Part shown: positions 42,795-50,832 of the stretch, in pieces
Layout: each line of letters opens with the position of its first letter
Numbering within the stretch: the stretch's first letter is position 1
NCBI GenBank assembly: GCA_018242505.1
Contig: JAFEBU010000011.1
Location: 1-64,000, forward strand
Origin: Pseudomonadota bacterium
GTDB taxonomy: Bacteria > Pseudomonadota > Alphaproteobacteria > Reyranellales > Reyranellaceae
Direction: 5' to 3'
Length of the DNA stretch: 64,000 bases
Translations under genes and position numbers: made by a program
The notes under the pieces: generated by a model
Databases searched by the model: none
What the model was told of the DNA's origin: nothing
Seen by the model: only the letters and a program-made list of their open reading frames with translations

Positions 42795-43936
42795 GCGAGC
42801 TTCTGGCCGAGAGCCCGTTCGATCCCGCCGCAGAGCCGCGCATCGTCGTCATCGCGGACTGGCTGCCGCCGGATTTCGGTGCAGTCGGCCAGTACATGCT
42901 GTTGCGCGCCCGTTCGTTCGCCGAGCGCGGGCACGACGTCACACTGGTCGGCCTGACATCGGGGCCCGGATCGCGCCGCGCCGCGCAGTTGGGCAAAGGG
43001 AACTTGACTGAAGTGCGGTTGAGGGCACGACCGGTGCCGCGATCCTCGCTGTTGCGACGGCTGGCATGGACGCTGTGGACCAACATGCGCCTGCTTGCCG
43101 CCGTCTTTGGTCCAATGCGGTGCGCAGACGGCATCCTGTTCACAGGCTCTCCGCCGTTCCTGGTTCACCTGCTGGCGCCATTCAAGCCGCTCTGGCGAGG
43201 CCGTCTTATCTATCGCATCACCGACTTTCACCCGGAGTGCCTGATCGCAGCCCGCGAGCATCATCCGTCGCGAACGCTTCAGGCCCTGCTTTGGCTCACG
43301 AACGTCTGGCGTCACCGCGTCGACGGTTTCGAAGTGTTGGGCGAGGATCAATTTGGCCGTCTTCGCGCCACGGGGATTGCACGTGAGCGTATTGCACTGG
43401 TTCGCGACGGCTCGCCCGTCGTGTTCGACGATAATGTCGCCAGTGCTTCCATACCGCGTGAGCTCGCCGGACATTGCGTTCTGCTCTATTCGGGAAATTA
43501 CGGCATCGCGCACGAGGTCGAGACGGTCGCCGAAGGCTATCGTCTCCACTGCCAGCGGGGATCGGGAAGGGTACGCCTGTGGCTTAGCGCTTCCGGGGCC
43601 GGCGCGGAGGCGCTGGCTGCGCGGTTCGCCGGCGATGAGCTACCGTTTTACAGGTCGTCGCCCGTACCGTTGGACCGGCTGGCGGGCTTGTTGCGGGCGC
43701 CCGATGCGCATCTCATCACGCTCAAGGACCGCTTCGTCGGTTATGTCATGCCGTCAAAGGTTTATGCCTGCCTGGAGTCGAGGCGTCCGCTCCTGTTCGT
43801 CGGCAGCGACCAATCCGATATCGATCAGCTTGCTCGCCGCTCTGGCCTTTCCTATCGGCGCATCTCCTGTGGAGACGCTCCAGGTTTTGCCGAGGCGCTT
43901 GAGGAAGTCGCCGACTTGGCCCTGAAAAAATCGTGA
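42791..43936 (+). CDS. Glycosyltransferase family 4-like
   Basis: This 381-residue GT-B protein begins I-V-V-I-A-D-W-L-P-P-D-F-G-A-V-G-Q-Y and has S-G-N-Y-G-I-A-H-E in the linker. The donor side reads M-P-S-K-V-Y-A-C-L-E-S-R-R-P-L-L-F-V-G, a WbuB/EpsF-like variant. It is the last glycosyltransferase of the cluster. The start overlaps the previous stop and a palindrome follows 15 bases after its stop. Confidence 0.8.
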   Translation: MSELLAESPFDPAAEPRIVVIADWLPPDFGAVGQYMLLRARSFAERGHDVTLVGLTSGPGSRRAAQLGKGNLTEVRLRARPVPRSSLLRRLAWTLWTNMRLLAAVFGPMRCADGILFTGSPPFLVHLLAPFKPLWRGRLIYRITDFHPECLIAAREHHPSRTLQALLWLTNVWRHRVDGFEVLGEDQFGRLRATGIARERIALVRDGSPVVFDDNVASASIPRELAGHCVLLYSGNYGIAHEVETVAEGYRLHCQRGSGRVRLWLSASGAGAEALAARFAGDELPFYRSSPVPLDRLAGLLRAPDAHLITLKDRFVGYVMPSKVYACLESRRPLLFVGSDQSDIDQLARRSGLSYRRISCGDAPGFAEALEEVADLALKKS

Positions 43937-43951
43937 ACGGACGGGTCGATG

Positions 43952-43970
43952 CCTGAAATATTATTTCAGG
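43952..43970. promoter_or_regulatory. Palindrome CCTGAAAT / ATTTCAGG
   Basis: CCTGAAAT (43952-43959) and ATTTCAGG (43963-43970) are perfect arms around ATT. It lies just after the last glycosyltransferase and 192 bases before the secreted LQG-repeat gene, where transcription of the export-side genes probably begins. With a 3-base spacer it looks more like a dimeric regulator site than a terminator. Confidence 0.4.
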
Positions 43971-44162
43971 ATGAGGCAGTCAAATGCCGCGAATACGACT
44001 GCCAAGCGCGTGTCACAGCCATTCGCAGCTTGGATTTCGAGCGATATTTCGATATCTTACGTGCAGCTTTGCAAGCTGGGACTTAGGAACTGCCCGGCTG
44101 CCAATTTCGGTAAAACAGTTTGTGGGGAGTGCCGGATTTCTCCGGAAAAGTTGGTGACTTCA

Positions 44163-44759
44163 ATGGGGAAAATTGCATTAAAGACGCAGGGTCTTGCTGC
44201 TGCGGTGCTGATTTGGTCTGCGGGTACGGTGATCGCGCAGGAGAATCGGCAGGGCGACCGAGTCCCTCAGGAAGCCGGCTCCCTGCAAGGGGCGGGACCG
44301 CTCCAAGGGTTTAATTCACTGCAAGGCATCGGCCCGCTTGGCGGAATACAGTCTCTCCCAGGGGCCAGTCCGCTTCTGGGAGCAGGACCCGTTCAGGGTG
44401 CGGCGCCCGTCGTCCCTGTCGGGGCATTGACATCGACATTGCTGGCTACCGGACTGTCGCAAATCGGGAATGCCATTCCGCAGGTGTTGCAGTTGGTGTC
44501 TCTACCGATGTCGATGCTCGTGGGAGGAGCCATGCCGCCAGCGACGACGTCCTCGCCAGCGACAGCGGATCCCTTGCTGCCGTCTTCAAGCATTGGGCAA
44601 ACCACCACTGGCCTCGGGGCGACGACACCTTCTTCCACGTCGACGCCTTCGTCGGTACCGCTTGCGTCGCCCAGCGACTCGTCCGTTCCATTCATCTCCC
44701 CAACGCCGGCGCCGGTCGTGTCGCCGCAAAACGTCTGTACGACCGCTAGTTGCACCTGA
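44163..44759 (+). CDS. Secreted low-complexity protein with LQG repeats
   Basis: The ATG at 44163 gives 198 residues with a signal peptide (V-I-A-Q cleavage near residue 26). The mature N-terminal part (about 35-85) is a run of imperfect hexapeptides of the form [SP]-L-[QPG]-G-[AI]-[GS] (for example S-L-Q-G-A-G, P-L-Q-G-F-N). A hydrophobic middle and a Ser/Thr/Pro-rich tail ending in two Cys (V-C-T-T-A-S-C-T) follow. I recognise no family. Its place between glycosyltransferases and export proteins suggests an envelope role in the exopolysaccharide system. The frame open to 43971 has no signal and is rejected. Confidence 0.6.
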   Translation: MGKIALKTQGLAAAVLIWSAGTVIAQENRQGDRVPQEAGSLQGAGPLQGFNSLQGIGPLGGIQSLPGASPLLGAGPVQGAAPVVPVGALTSTLLATGLSQIGNAIPQVLQLVSLPMSMLVGGAMPPATTSSPATADPLLPSSSIGQTTTGLGATTPSSTSTPSSVPLASPSDSSVPFISPTPAPVVSPQNVCTTASCT

Positions 44760-44827
44760 CATCGCTCAACCGTGCAGATCGTTGCCAGTTCCCCATCGGA
44801 CCTCTGCCCGGATGGCCGCAAACGCCC

Positions 44828-46471
44828 ATGTCGATTAGCGTACGCCGTACACAATGGATCTGGTCTCCGATTCTGGGATGGGCCCTGTTGTCGGCTAATA
44901 CGCCTGTCGCTCTGGCGCAGAATGGCGGTTCTCGGGCGATCGATGCGCAGGGAGTCGTTCGAGACGTGCCGCAGGGGCCCCCAGCAGCCGATTCTACCAA
45001 CGGCACGGCAACGATGCGCAGCAACACGATCCTCGGCGACGTGATGGTCAATCAGCCCGGTGCTGCCGGTATGACGGGCGATCCTGCAATCACGATGGGA
45101 AAGTCCGTCAGCCCGGCAATCTCGCCGCCGGCAGTCGCGCCGCCGGTCGCAGCCGGCTCTACGATTCCCGGGGCGATCGTCAGCACCCAGACAGGCGCGG
45201 CCGTGGGCGCGAACGAGGTCACCAGCTTGCCGTCCTATGTGACCACCATCGTGAACGCACCGTTCGGAGCCAGCAGCCCTGTCGAGCCTGCGATCGGCAG
45301 CGGTGTTAGCGCGGGAAGCAGCGAGCTTGGCATATCGCTGGGCTCGTTCCGTCTCTATCCGCAGCTCGAGGTCAACACCGGCGCAGACAGCAACGTGTTC
45401 GCCCAGAGTGCATCGTTGGGAACAGTTGGATCGTTCTACACGACGATTTCACCGACCTTCGATTTGCGATCCGACTGGTCGAACCATGCGTTGCATATCC
45501 TGGCGACTGGCATCGCCGGCTTCTACGCCAGCGCGCCGACCCAGAACTACCGCAACTACACACTTCAAGCCGACGGCAAGATCGACATCTACACGGATTT
45601 CTATGCCACGTGGTCGGCAGCCTATAAGCAGAATACCGAGGCATTGGGCACGCCCAACGTTGCTTTCGCGCAGGCGCCGACCGTAGCGAACTCGATTCCT
45701 GTCTCGCTCAGCCTTTATCAGCGCTTCAATCGCCTTTTCTATCAGTTGAAGGGCGGGATGACCCGGTATACCTACACTGACTTCGGCGCCATCACCGTGG
45801 ACGGCCTGCCAGCCTCCAGCCGCGACCGCACCGAGTTCGAAGAGTCGCTGCGCATCGGCTATGACATCTTCGACGATTTGGCCCTGTTCGTGCAGCCCGG
45901 CCTCAACCAGCGCCGGTATGTCGTCCAGAGCAACAGCGCCGACCAAGATCGTGATTCAGACGGACAACTGGTGAATGTCGGCGCGACCTGGTCTCCGTCG
46001 GCCGCGACCCGGCTGGAAGCGACGGTCGGCTACCAAAACCAGGCCTATCGATCGTTCGGCGGCTCCACCGGAGCCGTTACCTTCGGCCTGTCGGGAAGCT
46101 GGAACGGCTATGCGCCCCTGACACTACGGCCCTCGATCCAGCGATCGGTCTCGGAAACGGCACTCAGCAATTACAAGAACTATGTGTCGACGACTTATGG
46201 CCTCGACTTCAATTACCTGATCCACGATGTCTGGACGGCAGTCGGCGGCGTCTCGCTCGTCACAGCGGCCTATACGCCGGTCGACGGATCCGGTGTCGCA
46301 CCTCGGACGGACTCGATCTATCGTGGCCAGATAGGCCTTCTCTATTCGCTGAGGCCTCAAGTCCAGATCGGCCCGTTCTTCGAATACACAAATGGCTCAT
46401 CGACCGACCCCACCACGGGCCCGGGATATGATCGTGAAATCTTTTCCGTACGGCTGATCGCAAAACGGTGA
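44828..46471 (+). CDS. Outer-membrane beta-barrel protein of EPS locus (copy 1)
   Basis: This 547-residue protein has a signal peptide (M-S-I-S-V-R-R-T-Q-W, cleaved after A-L-A-Q), a Pro/Ala/Gly-rich linker of about 130 residues, then alternating strands from about residue 170. These include L-G-S-F-R-L-Y-P-Q-L-E-V-N-T-G-A-D-S-N-V-F and end I-F-S-V-R-L-I-A-K-R. It matches the outer-membrane beta-barrel family found in exopolysaccharide loci (VpsM-like), which may form the glycan exit pore or a surface anchor. It is paired with a paralogue at 50833-52224. Confidence 0.8.
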   Translation: MSISVRRTQWIWSPILGWALLSANTPVALAQNGGSRAIDAQGVVRDVPQGPPAADSTNGTATMRSNTILGDVMVNQPGAAGMTGDPAITMGKSVSPAISPPAVAPPVAAGSTIPGAIVSTQTGAAVGANEVTSLPSYVTTIVNAPFGASSPVEPAIGSGVSAGSSELGISLGSFRLYPQLEVNTGADSNVFAQSASLGTVGSFYTTISPTFDLRSDWSNHALHILATGIAGFYASAPTQNYRNYTLQADGKIDIYTDFYATWSAAYKQNTEALGTPNVAFAQAPTVANSIPVSLSLYQRFNRLFYQLKGGMTRYTYTDFGAITVDGLPASSRDRTEFEESLRIGYDIFDDLALFVQPGLNQRRYVVQSNSADQDRDSDGQLVNVGATWSPSAATRLEATVGYQNQAYRSFGGSTGAVTFGLSGSWNGYAPLTLRPSIQRSVSETALSNYKNYVSTTYGLDFNYLIHDVWTAVGGVSLVTAAYTPVDGSGVAPRTDSIYRGQIGLLYSLRPQVQIGPFFEYTNGSSTDPTTGPGYDREIFSVRLIAKR

Positions 46472-46475
46472 CGAC

Positions 46476-47168
46476 GTGCAACGCAAGTACGACTTCGGGG
46501 CCTCTTTGAAGGTCCCCTCTTTCCTGAAGACGGCCAGTGCCGTCCTCGCGACGGCAGCTCTGCTCGCCATGGCCGCATGCGAGAGCCGCACCACCGGTGT
46601 GACCCAGCTGCCGATGCCACCGGGCCGAGAGGTGGCCTCATTCACCGGACCGGCGCCCACCAATGGTCCACCTAACCAGCAGGGCAGCGATTGCAAATCG
46701 GACATCGGCACTTATCGCCTCGGCGCCGGCGACAAAATCCGCGTTGTCGCCCTCCAGGACACGGAATTCTCGGGCGACTACGAGGTCAATGCATCGGGCG
46801 GCATCTCTCCCCGCATGCTGGGGCCGATGCAGGTCGGCGGGAAGACCCTGGTCGAGGTCGAGGGCCTGCTGCGTGAACGCTACAGGCAGGGCGGCTATCT
46901 CGTTTCGCCGCGCCTCAGCGTCGAGTTGGTGGCGACCCGACCGTTCTACATCCTGGGCGAGGTGAGCCGCTCTGGCGCGTTTGCCTATGTCAATTGCCTG
47001 CGGGTGGTCCAGGCTGTCGCGATCGCGGGCGGCTTTACACGCCGCGCCGCCAAGACCCGGATCACCATCAAGCGCTTTTACGCGAAGACCGCCGAGGAAG
47101 AGTATGTCACCGAGGACACGCTGGTTGAGCCGGGGGATGTCATTCGCGTGCCGGAAAGATATTTCTAA
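46476..47168 (+). CDS. Short Wza-type polysaccharide export lipoprotein
   Basis: The GTG at 46476, 4 bases after the barrel gene, gives 230 residues. A lipoprotein signal ends in A-M-A-A-C. The polysaccharide export domain follows (L-G-A-G-D-K-I-R-V-V-A-L, G-P-M-Q-V-G-G-K-T-L), then one SLBB-like domain (F-Y-I-L-G-E-V-S-R-S-G-A-F). Full-length Wza has more domains and a C-terminal transmembrane helix. This short form lacks them and may rely on the neighbouring beta-barrel proteins to cross the outer membrane. Confidence 0.85.
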   Translation: MQRKYDFGASLKVPSFLKTASAVLATAALLAMAACESRTTGVTQLPMPPGREVASFTGPAPTNGPPNQQGSDCKSDIGTYRLGAGDKIRVVALQDTEFSGDYEVNASGGISPRMLGPMQVGGKTLVEVEGLLRERYRQGGYLVSPRLSVELVATRPFYILGEVSRSGAFAYVNCLRVVQAVAIAGGFTRRAAKTRITIKRFYAKTAEEEYVTEDTLVEPGDVIRVPERYF

Positions 47169-47213
47169 TAGCACCGGCTATGCAATTTTGCTATTGTCCA
47201 GTCGAAGCTTTTT

Positions 47214-47229
47214 ATGAAGTCAACTTCAT
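47214..47229. promoter_or_regulatory. Palindrome ATGAAGT / ACTTCAT before the tyrosine kinase
   Basis: ATGAAGT (47214-47220) and ACTTCAT (47223-47229) are perfect arms around CA. It lies 45 bases before the Wzc-like start in an AT-rich 106-base gap, so a promoter and operator for the kinase gene are likely here. Confidence 0.45.
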
Positions 47230-47274
47230 TAGGCATTGTAAATTTTAGAGATTTGCGACCCGCTGGGGCGCAGG

Positions 47275-49677
47275 ATGGATGAGATGGGACCGCTGCATAA
47301 GATCGATCATATGGGCGATGAGGAACTGCTCGTCCCGGTAGGGGCAGATCCGTTTTCGCCGACCGGCTCCAGCACTGATTCGGCCAATGAGCTCTGGGAA
47401 TGGCTGCGGCTGCTCAACCGTCGCAAGACACTGATCATCGGCGCCGGCCTTGTCGCCGTCGCGATCATGGCCCTGATCATCGCGCAGCAGACACCGCTGT
47501 ACAAAGCGTCGTCGCGCATCATGCTCGATACCCGCACCTTCAAGGTGATCAATTCCGAGGCGGCGTTGTCGGGTGTAGACACCCTCAATCTCGGCGCCAT
47601 CCAGAGCGAACTTGAGGTCATCCAGTCGGAGTTCCTGATCGGCCGAGTCGTCGATCGCCTGGGCCTCGCCTCCAATCCGGACTTCAACGGTTCACGGCCG
47701 CCGGGCTTTCTCGACGCGACGATGGCGCCAATTCGCGAACTGTGGCAGTCGGGCATCTCGTCGCTTCTCGCGCCGGTCCGGCGCACTGCGCCGGCTGCGC
47801 AAAGCCGGCAGGCGCGGGCCGATGAAAGCGACCTTGCCCGACGCGCGGCGATCGGGACGGTCGCCAGTCATCTCACCGTGTCGTTGCTTGGCCGGACCTT
47901 TGTCATCGTGGTGACGGTGGAAAGCCCCGACGGCACGATGTCGGCGCGCATCGCCAATGCCATCGCCGAGGTCTATCTTGCTGACCAGGTCGACAACAAG
48001 AACGAAGCCAACAGGCGCGCCACGGAGTGGCTGCAGGAGCGGCTTTCCGAGTTGCGGCAAAATTTGCAGACAGCCGAGGAAAAGGTCGCGGCCTACCGTC
48101 GCGACAAGGGCTTGGCGGGTAGTCCCGAAAGCGTTGTCTCGACGCAGACGCTGTCCGATCTCAACTCCAAGTACTTGGCGGCCAAGACCCGCCGCATCGA
48201 GAAGGAGGCCCGGCTCGTCGCGCTCAGCAAGGCAAGCCTCAACCCGGGCGAGCTCGCTGGCATTGCCGAGGTCGCGAGCAACACCAGCCTGAACGCGCTC
48301 AGGACGCAGGAACTGGAGCTCGGTCGGAGGATCGCCGAGCTGTCTACCCAATTCGGGCCCAACCATCCCAAGCTGGTGCAGGCGCGCAGCGAACTGGCGG
48401 CGGTTCATGCTCGCTTCCTGCAGCAGACGCAGAACATCATCAGCGGCATCCGCGCCGAGCTCGATGCGGCCAGGGCCGAGGAGGAGGAGCTGAAGGCGCA
48501 AGTCGAGCATGCATCGGCGCTGTCGGGCACTGCAAGCCAGTACGAAGCCGAACTGAAGCAGCTCGAACGCGAGGCCCAGTCGAACCGGACGCTCTACGAG
48601 AGCTTCCTCAACCGCTTCAAGGAACTGCGCGAGCAGCAGGACATCCAGCGCGCCGATGCGCGCATCCTGGCCTATGCTTGGCCGTCGACTGTGCCGTCCT
48701 CGCCGCAATACAAGACCGGTCTCTTCGCCGCCTTCGTCGTTGGTTGCTTGCTCGGCATGGCAGGTGCGATCGCGGCGGAGAAGCTCGACCGCGTGTTCCG
48801 CTCGGCATCGCAGGTCGAGAAGGCCACGGGCGTCGCGGTTCTCGGCATGATCCCGTTGGTCAAGGGCGCAGTCGGCCAGCGTGCGAACATCGTCACGCAG
48901 GTCGTCGACCGGACGACCTCGTCCGCGGCCGAGGCGATGCGCGCGGTGTTCACCGCCATCAGCCTCAACAATCTCGACCAGCCGGCACGCATCATCGCAG
49001 TTACATCGTCGACGCCGGGCGAGGGCAAGACCACGTTCTCTGCTGCCTTGGGCGGGCTGCTCACCAAGATGAACGCCTCGCGACGGGTGCTGCTGGTTGA
49101 CCTCGATTTGCGTCAAGCGAAACTCGCTGTCGCGCTTGGGCTGAAAGAGCGTGGAGGCACCATCGACGAGTACCTCATGGGTCTCAAGACGCTGGATGAA
49201 TGCATCCATCGCCACGAACCTTCGGGTGTGGACTATATCTGCGCACGGGCCGATACACCGAACGCGCCGGAAGTGCTCGAATCGCATGCCATGAAGGCGG
49301 CGCTGGCGACCTTCGCCGACCGATACGATCTCGTCATCCTGGACAGCCCGCCGGTGATGGCGGTGTCCGATGCCCGTATCGTGTCGCAGCTCGCCGACTA
49401 CACGATCTTCGTGCTCCATTGGGCCAAGACGCCGCGCGACGTGGTCAAGAGTGCGGTGGCGGCGCTGCGGAGCGTGACCGATCGGATCGGCATCGTGATC
49501 AACAAGGTGAACCTCGCCAAGCACGCGATGTACGAATACGGCGACTACGGTGACTATTATTCACGGTACCGCGGATATTATGGCGCGGCCTACGGTGGAG
49601 CGACGCCCACCGCCGGTGCGGCCAATGAGACCAGCGGGATTGCAAAACTGACGCGTATCGTGCCCAGGATGAAGTAG
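47275..49677 (+). CDS. Wzc-like tyrosine autokinase/chain-length regulator
   Basis: This 800-residue protein has an N-terminal Wzz domain with a membrane segment near residues 52-72, a periplasmic region with coiled coils (about 240-450), a second membrane segment (about 480-502), and a cytosolic BY-kinase domain. The kinase has Walker A (S-T-P-G-E-G-K-T-T), Walker A' (V-L-L-V-D-L-D-L-R), Walker B (L-V-I-L-D-S-P-P-V) and a tail with nine Tyr in 22 residues. Tail autophosphorylation controls polymer assembly and export with Wza. A start at 47284 is an alternative. A phosphatase gene lies 32 bases downstream. Confidence 0.9.
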   Translation: MDEMGPLHKIDHMGDEELLVPVGADPFSPTGSSTDSANELWEWLRLLNRRKTLIIGAGLVAVAIMALIIAQQTPLYKASSRIMLDTRTFKVINSEAALSGVDTLNLGAIQSELEVIQSEFLIGRVVDRLGLASNPDFNGSRPPGFLDATMAPIRELWQSGISSLLAPVRRTAPAAQSRQARADESDLARRAAIGTVASHLTVSLLGRTFVIVVTVESPDGTMSARIANAIAEVYLADQVDNKNEANRRATEWLQERLSELRQNLQTAEEKVAAYRRDKGLAGSPESVVSTQTLSDLNSKYLAAKTRRIEKEARLVALSKASLNPGELAGIAEVASNTSLNALRTQELELGRRIAELSTQFGPNHPKLVQARSELAAVHARFLQQTQNIISGIRAELDAARAEEEELKAQVEHASALSGTASQYEAELKQLEREAQSNRTLYESFLNRFKELREQQDIQRADARILAYAWPSTVPSSPQYKTGLFAAFVVGCLLGMAGAIAAEKLDRVFRSASQVEKATGVAVLGMIPLVKGAVGQRANIVTQVVDRTTSSAAEAMRAVFTAISLNNLDQPARIIAVTSSTPGEGKTTFSAALGGLLTKMNASRRVLLVDLDLRQAKLAVALGLKERGGTIDEYLMGLKTLDECIHRHEPSGVDYICARADTPNAPEVLESHAMKAALATFADRYDLVILDSPPVMAVSDARIVSQLADYTIFVLHWAKTPRDVVKSAVAALRSVTDRIGIVINKVNLAKHAMYEYGDYGDYYSRYRGYYGAAYGGATPTAGAANETSGIAKLTRIVPRMK

Positions 49678-49709
49678 ATTGGATCCCAGCAGCGTATGGG
49701 CGCAGGCAA

Positions 49710-50483
49710 ATGGATCTTCGTGGGTTGTTTGGACGCAGGGAGGCGGCCCGGCCAGGATCAATCCCGGTCGGCGAAGCAGTCTATGCCGTCGGCGACATCC
49801 ACGGTCGCTTTGATCTCCTGCAGGACCTGCTGACTCGCATCTACGAGGATGCCAGCCGGCATCCTTCCGATTCGTCACGCAGCCTGATTTTCCTCGGCGA
49901 CTACATCGATCGCGGTTCGGAGAGCAGCAGCGTCGTGGAGGCGCTGCGGCGCGACCCGTTGCCGGACTTCGCCACCGTCCGGCTGAAAGGCAATCATGAG
50001 GAGGCTTTCCTGGCCTTCCTCGACGGCCGGACCGACGGTCTCGATTGGCTGGCATTCGGTGGACTGGAAACCCTGATGTCCTATGGCGTGTCGCTGCGCC
50101 ACCTGCCACGGACCGACGATGCCGTGGGGGCGCTGCGCCAGTCGGTCGCCGCGTCGGTGCCTCCGGGCCATGTCGAACTTATGCGCCGCTGCAAGCTCCA
50201 TCACAGCGTCGGCGACTATCTGTTCGTCCATGCCGGCGTTCGGCCGGGTGTGCCGCTGGAGGCGCAGAGGCCGGTTGACCTGATGTGGATTCGTGACGAC
50301 TTCCTGCGCAGCAAGATTCCGTTGCCACAACGCGTGGTGGTCCACGGTCATACGATCTGTGACTTTCCGCAGGATCGACCGCATCGGATCAACATCGATA
50401 CCGGCGCCTTCGCCAGCGGCCGGTTGACCTGCCTTGTCTTGCGTGGCGCGGGCAGACGATTCATTTCCACGGCGGATACCTGA
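49710..50483 (+). CDS. PPP-family metallophosphatase (Ser/Thr or Tyr phosphatase)
   Basis: This 257-residue protein has all metal-binding motifs of the PPP family: G-D-I-H-G (28-32), G-D-Y-I-D-R-G (63-69), G-N-H-E (near 94) and H-G-H-T (near 213). It belongs with bacterial PrpE/PphA-like phosphatases. It follows the tyrosine autokinase within 32 bases, so it may remove phosphate from the Wzc tail in place of the low-molecular-weight Tyr phosphatase (Wzb) usually found there, which is absent here. This pairing is inference from position. Confidence 0.83.
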   Translation: MDLRGLFGRREAARPGSIPVGEAVYAVGDIHGRFDLLQDLLTRIYEDASRHPSDSSRSLIFLGDYIDRGSESSSVVEALRRDPLPDFATVRLKGNHEEAFLAFLDGRTDGLDWLAFGGLETLMSYGVSLRHLPRTDDAVGALRQSVAASVPPGHVELMRRCKLHHSVGDYLFVHAGVRPGVPLEAQRPVDLMWIRDDFLRSKIPLPQRVVVHGHTICDFPQDRPHRINIDTGAFASGRLTCLVLRGAGRRFISTADT

Positions 50484-50832
50484 GGCGCAGATCGTCTGCA
50501 CTGGCCGGGAAACGTAAAAAAAGCGACCAAGGTGGGGCCCTCTGGCAAGGTCGTCGCAACCGAGGCCGATCAATATAGCTGGAGGCTGTTTTCGAAATGT
50601 TCCGCGCAATGCGCCCGGCTTTTTCTCTCGGCCATTGCCGCGGGCGGCCTCCAGGTCTCGCCCATTTGACCGATCAGAGCCCAATTCCAGCCGAAGCATA
50701 GGTCTGGGTGCCGGAGGCCGGATTTTGGGGCCCAAAAGCCAACAGAATCCAAGCCGGCCACGTCAAATTGGTTCTCTTTGGCTTGCGTCCATATTAAAGT
50801 CTTTGCACGCTACCAAGTGCAAGGAAATGTTG
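50484..50832. other. 349-base gap before second beta-barrel gene
   Basis: I see no gene. The sequence drops in GC toward its 3' end, which probably holds the promoter of the barrel gene. An inverted repeat (see 50803-50822) sits at its end. The long plus-strand frame that reads through is the extension of the barrel gene and carries no signal peptide or family match. Confidence 0.4.
50803..50822. promoter_or_regulatory. Inverted repeat TTGCAC / GTGCAA over ribosome site
   Basis: TTGCAC (50803-50808) and GTGCAA (50817-50822) are perfect arms around 8 bases. The right arm overlaps the start of the AAGGA ribosome site (50821-50825) of the barrel gene. In RNA this hairpin could mask the ribosome site; as DNA it could be an operator. 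Confidence 0.4.
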
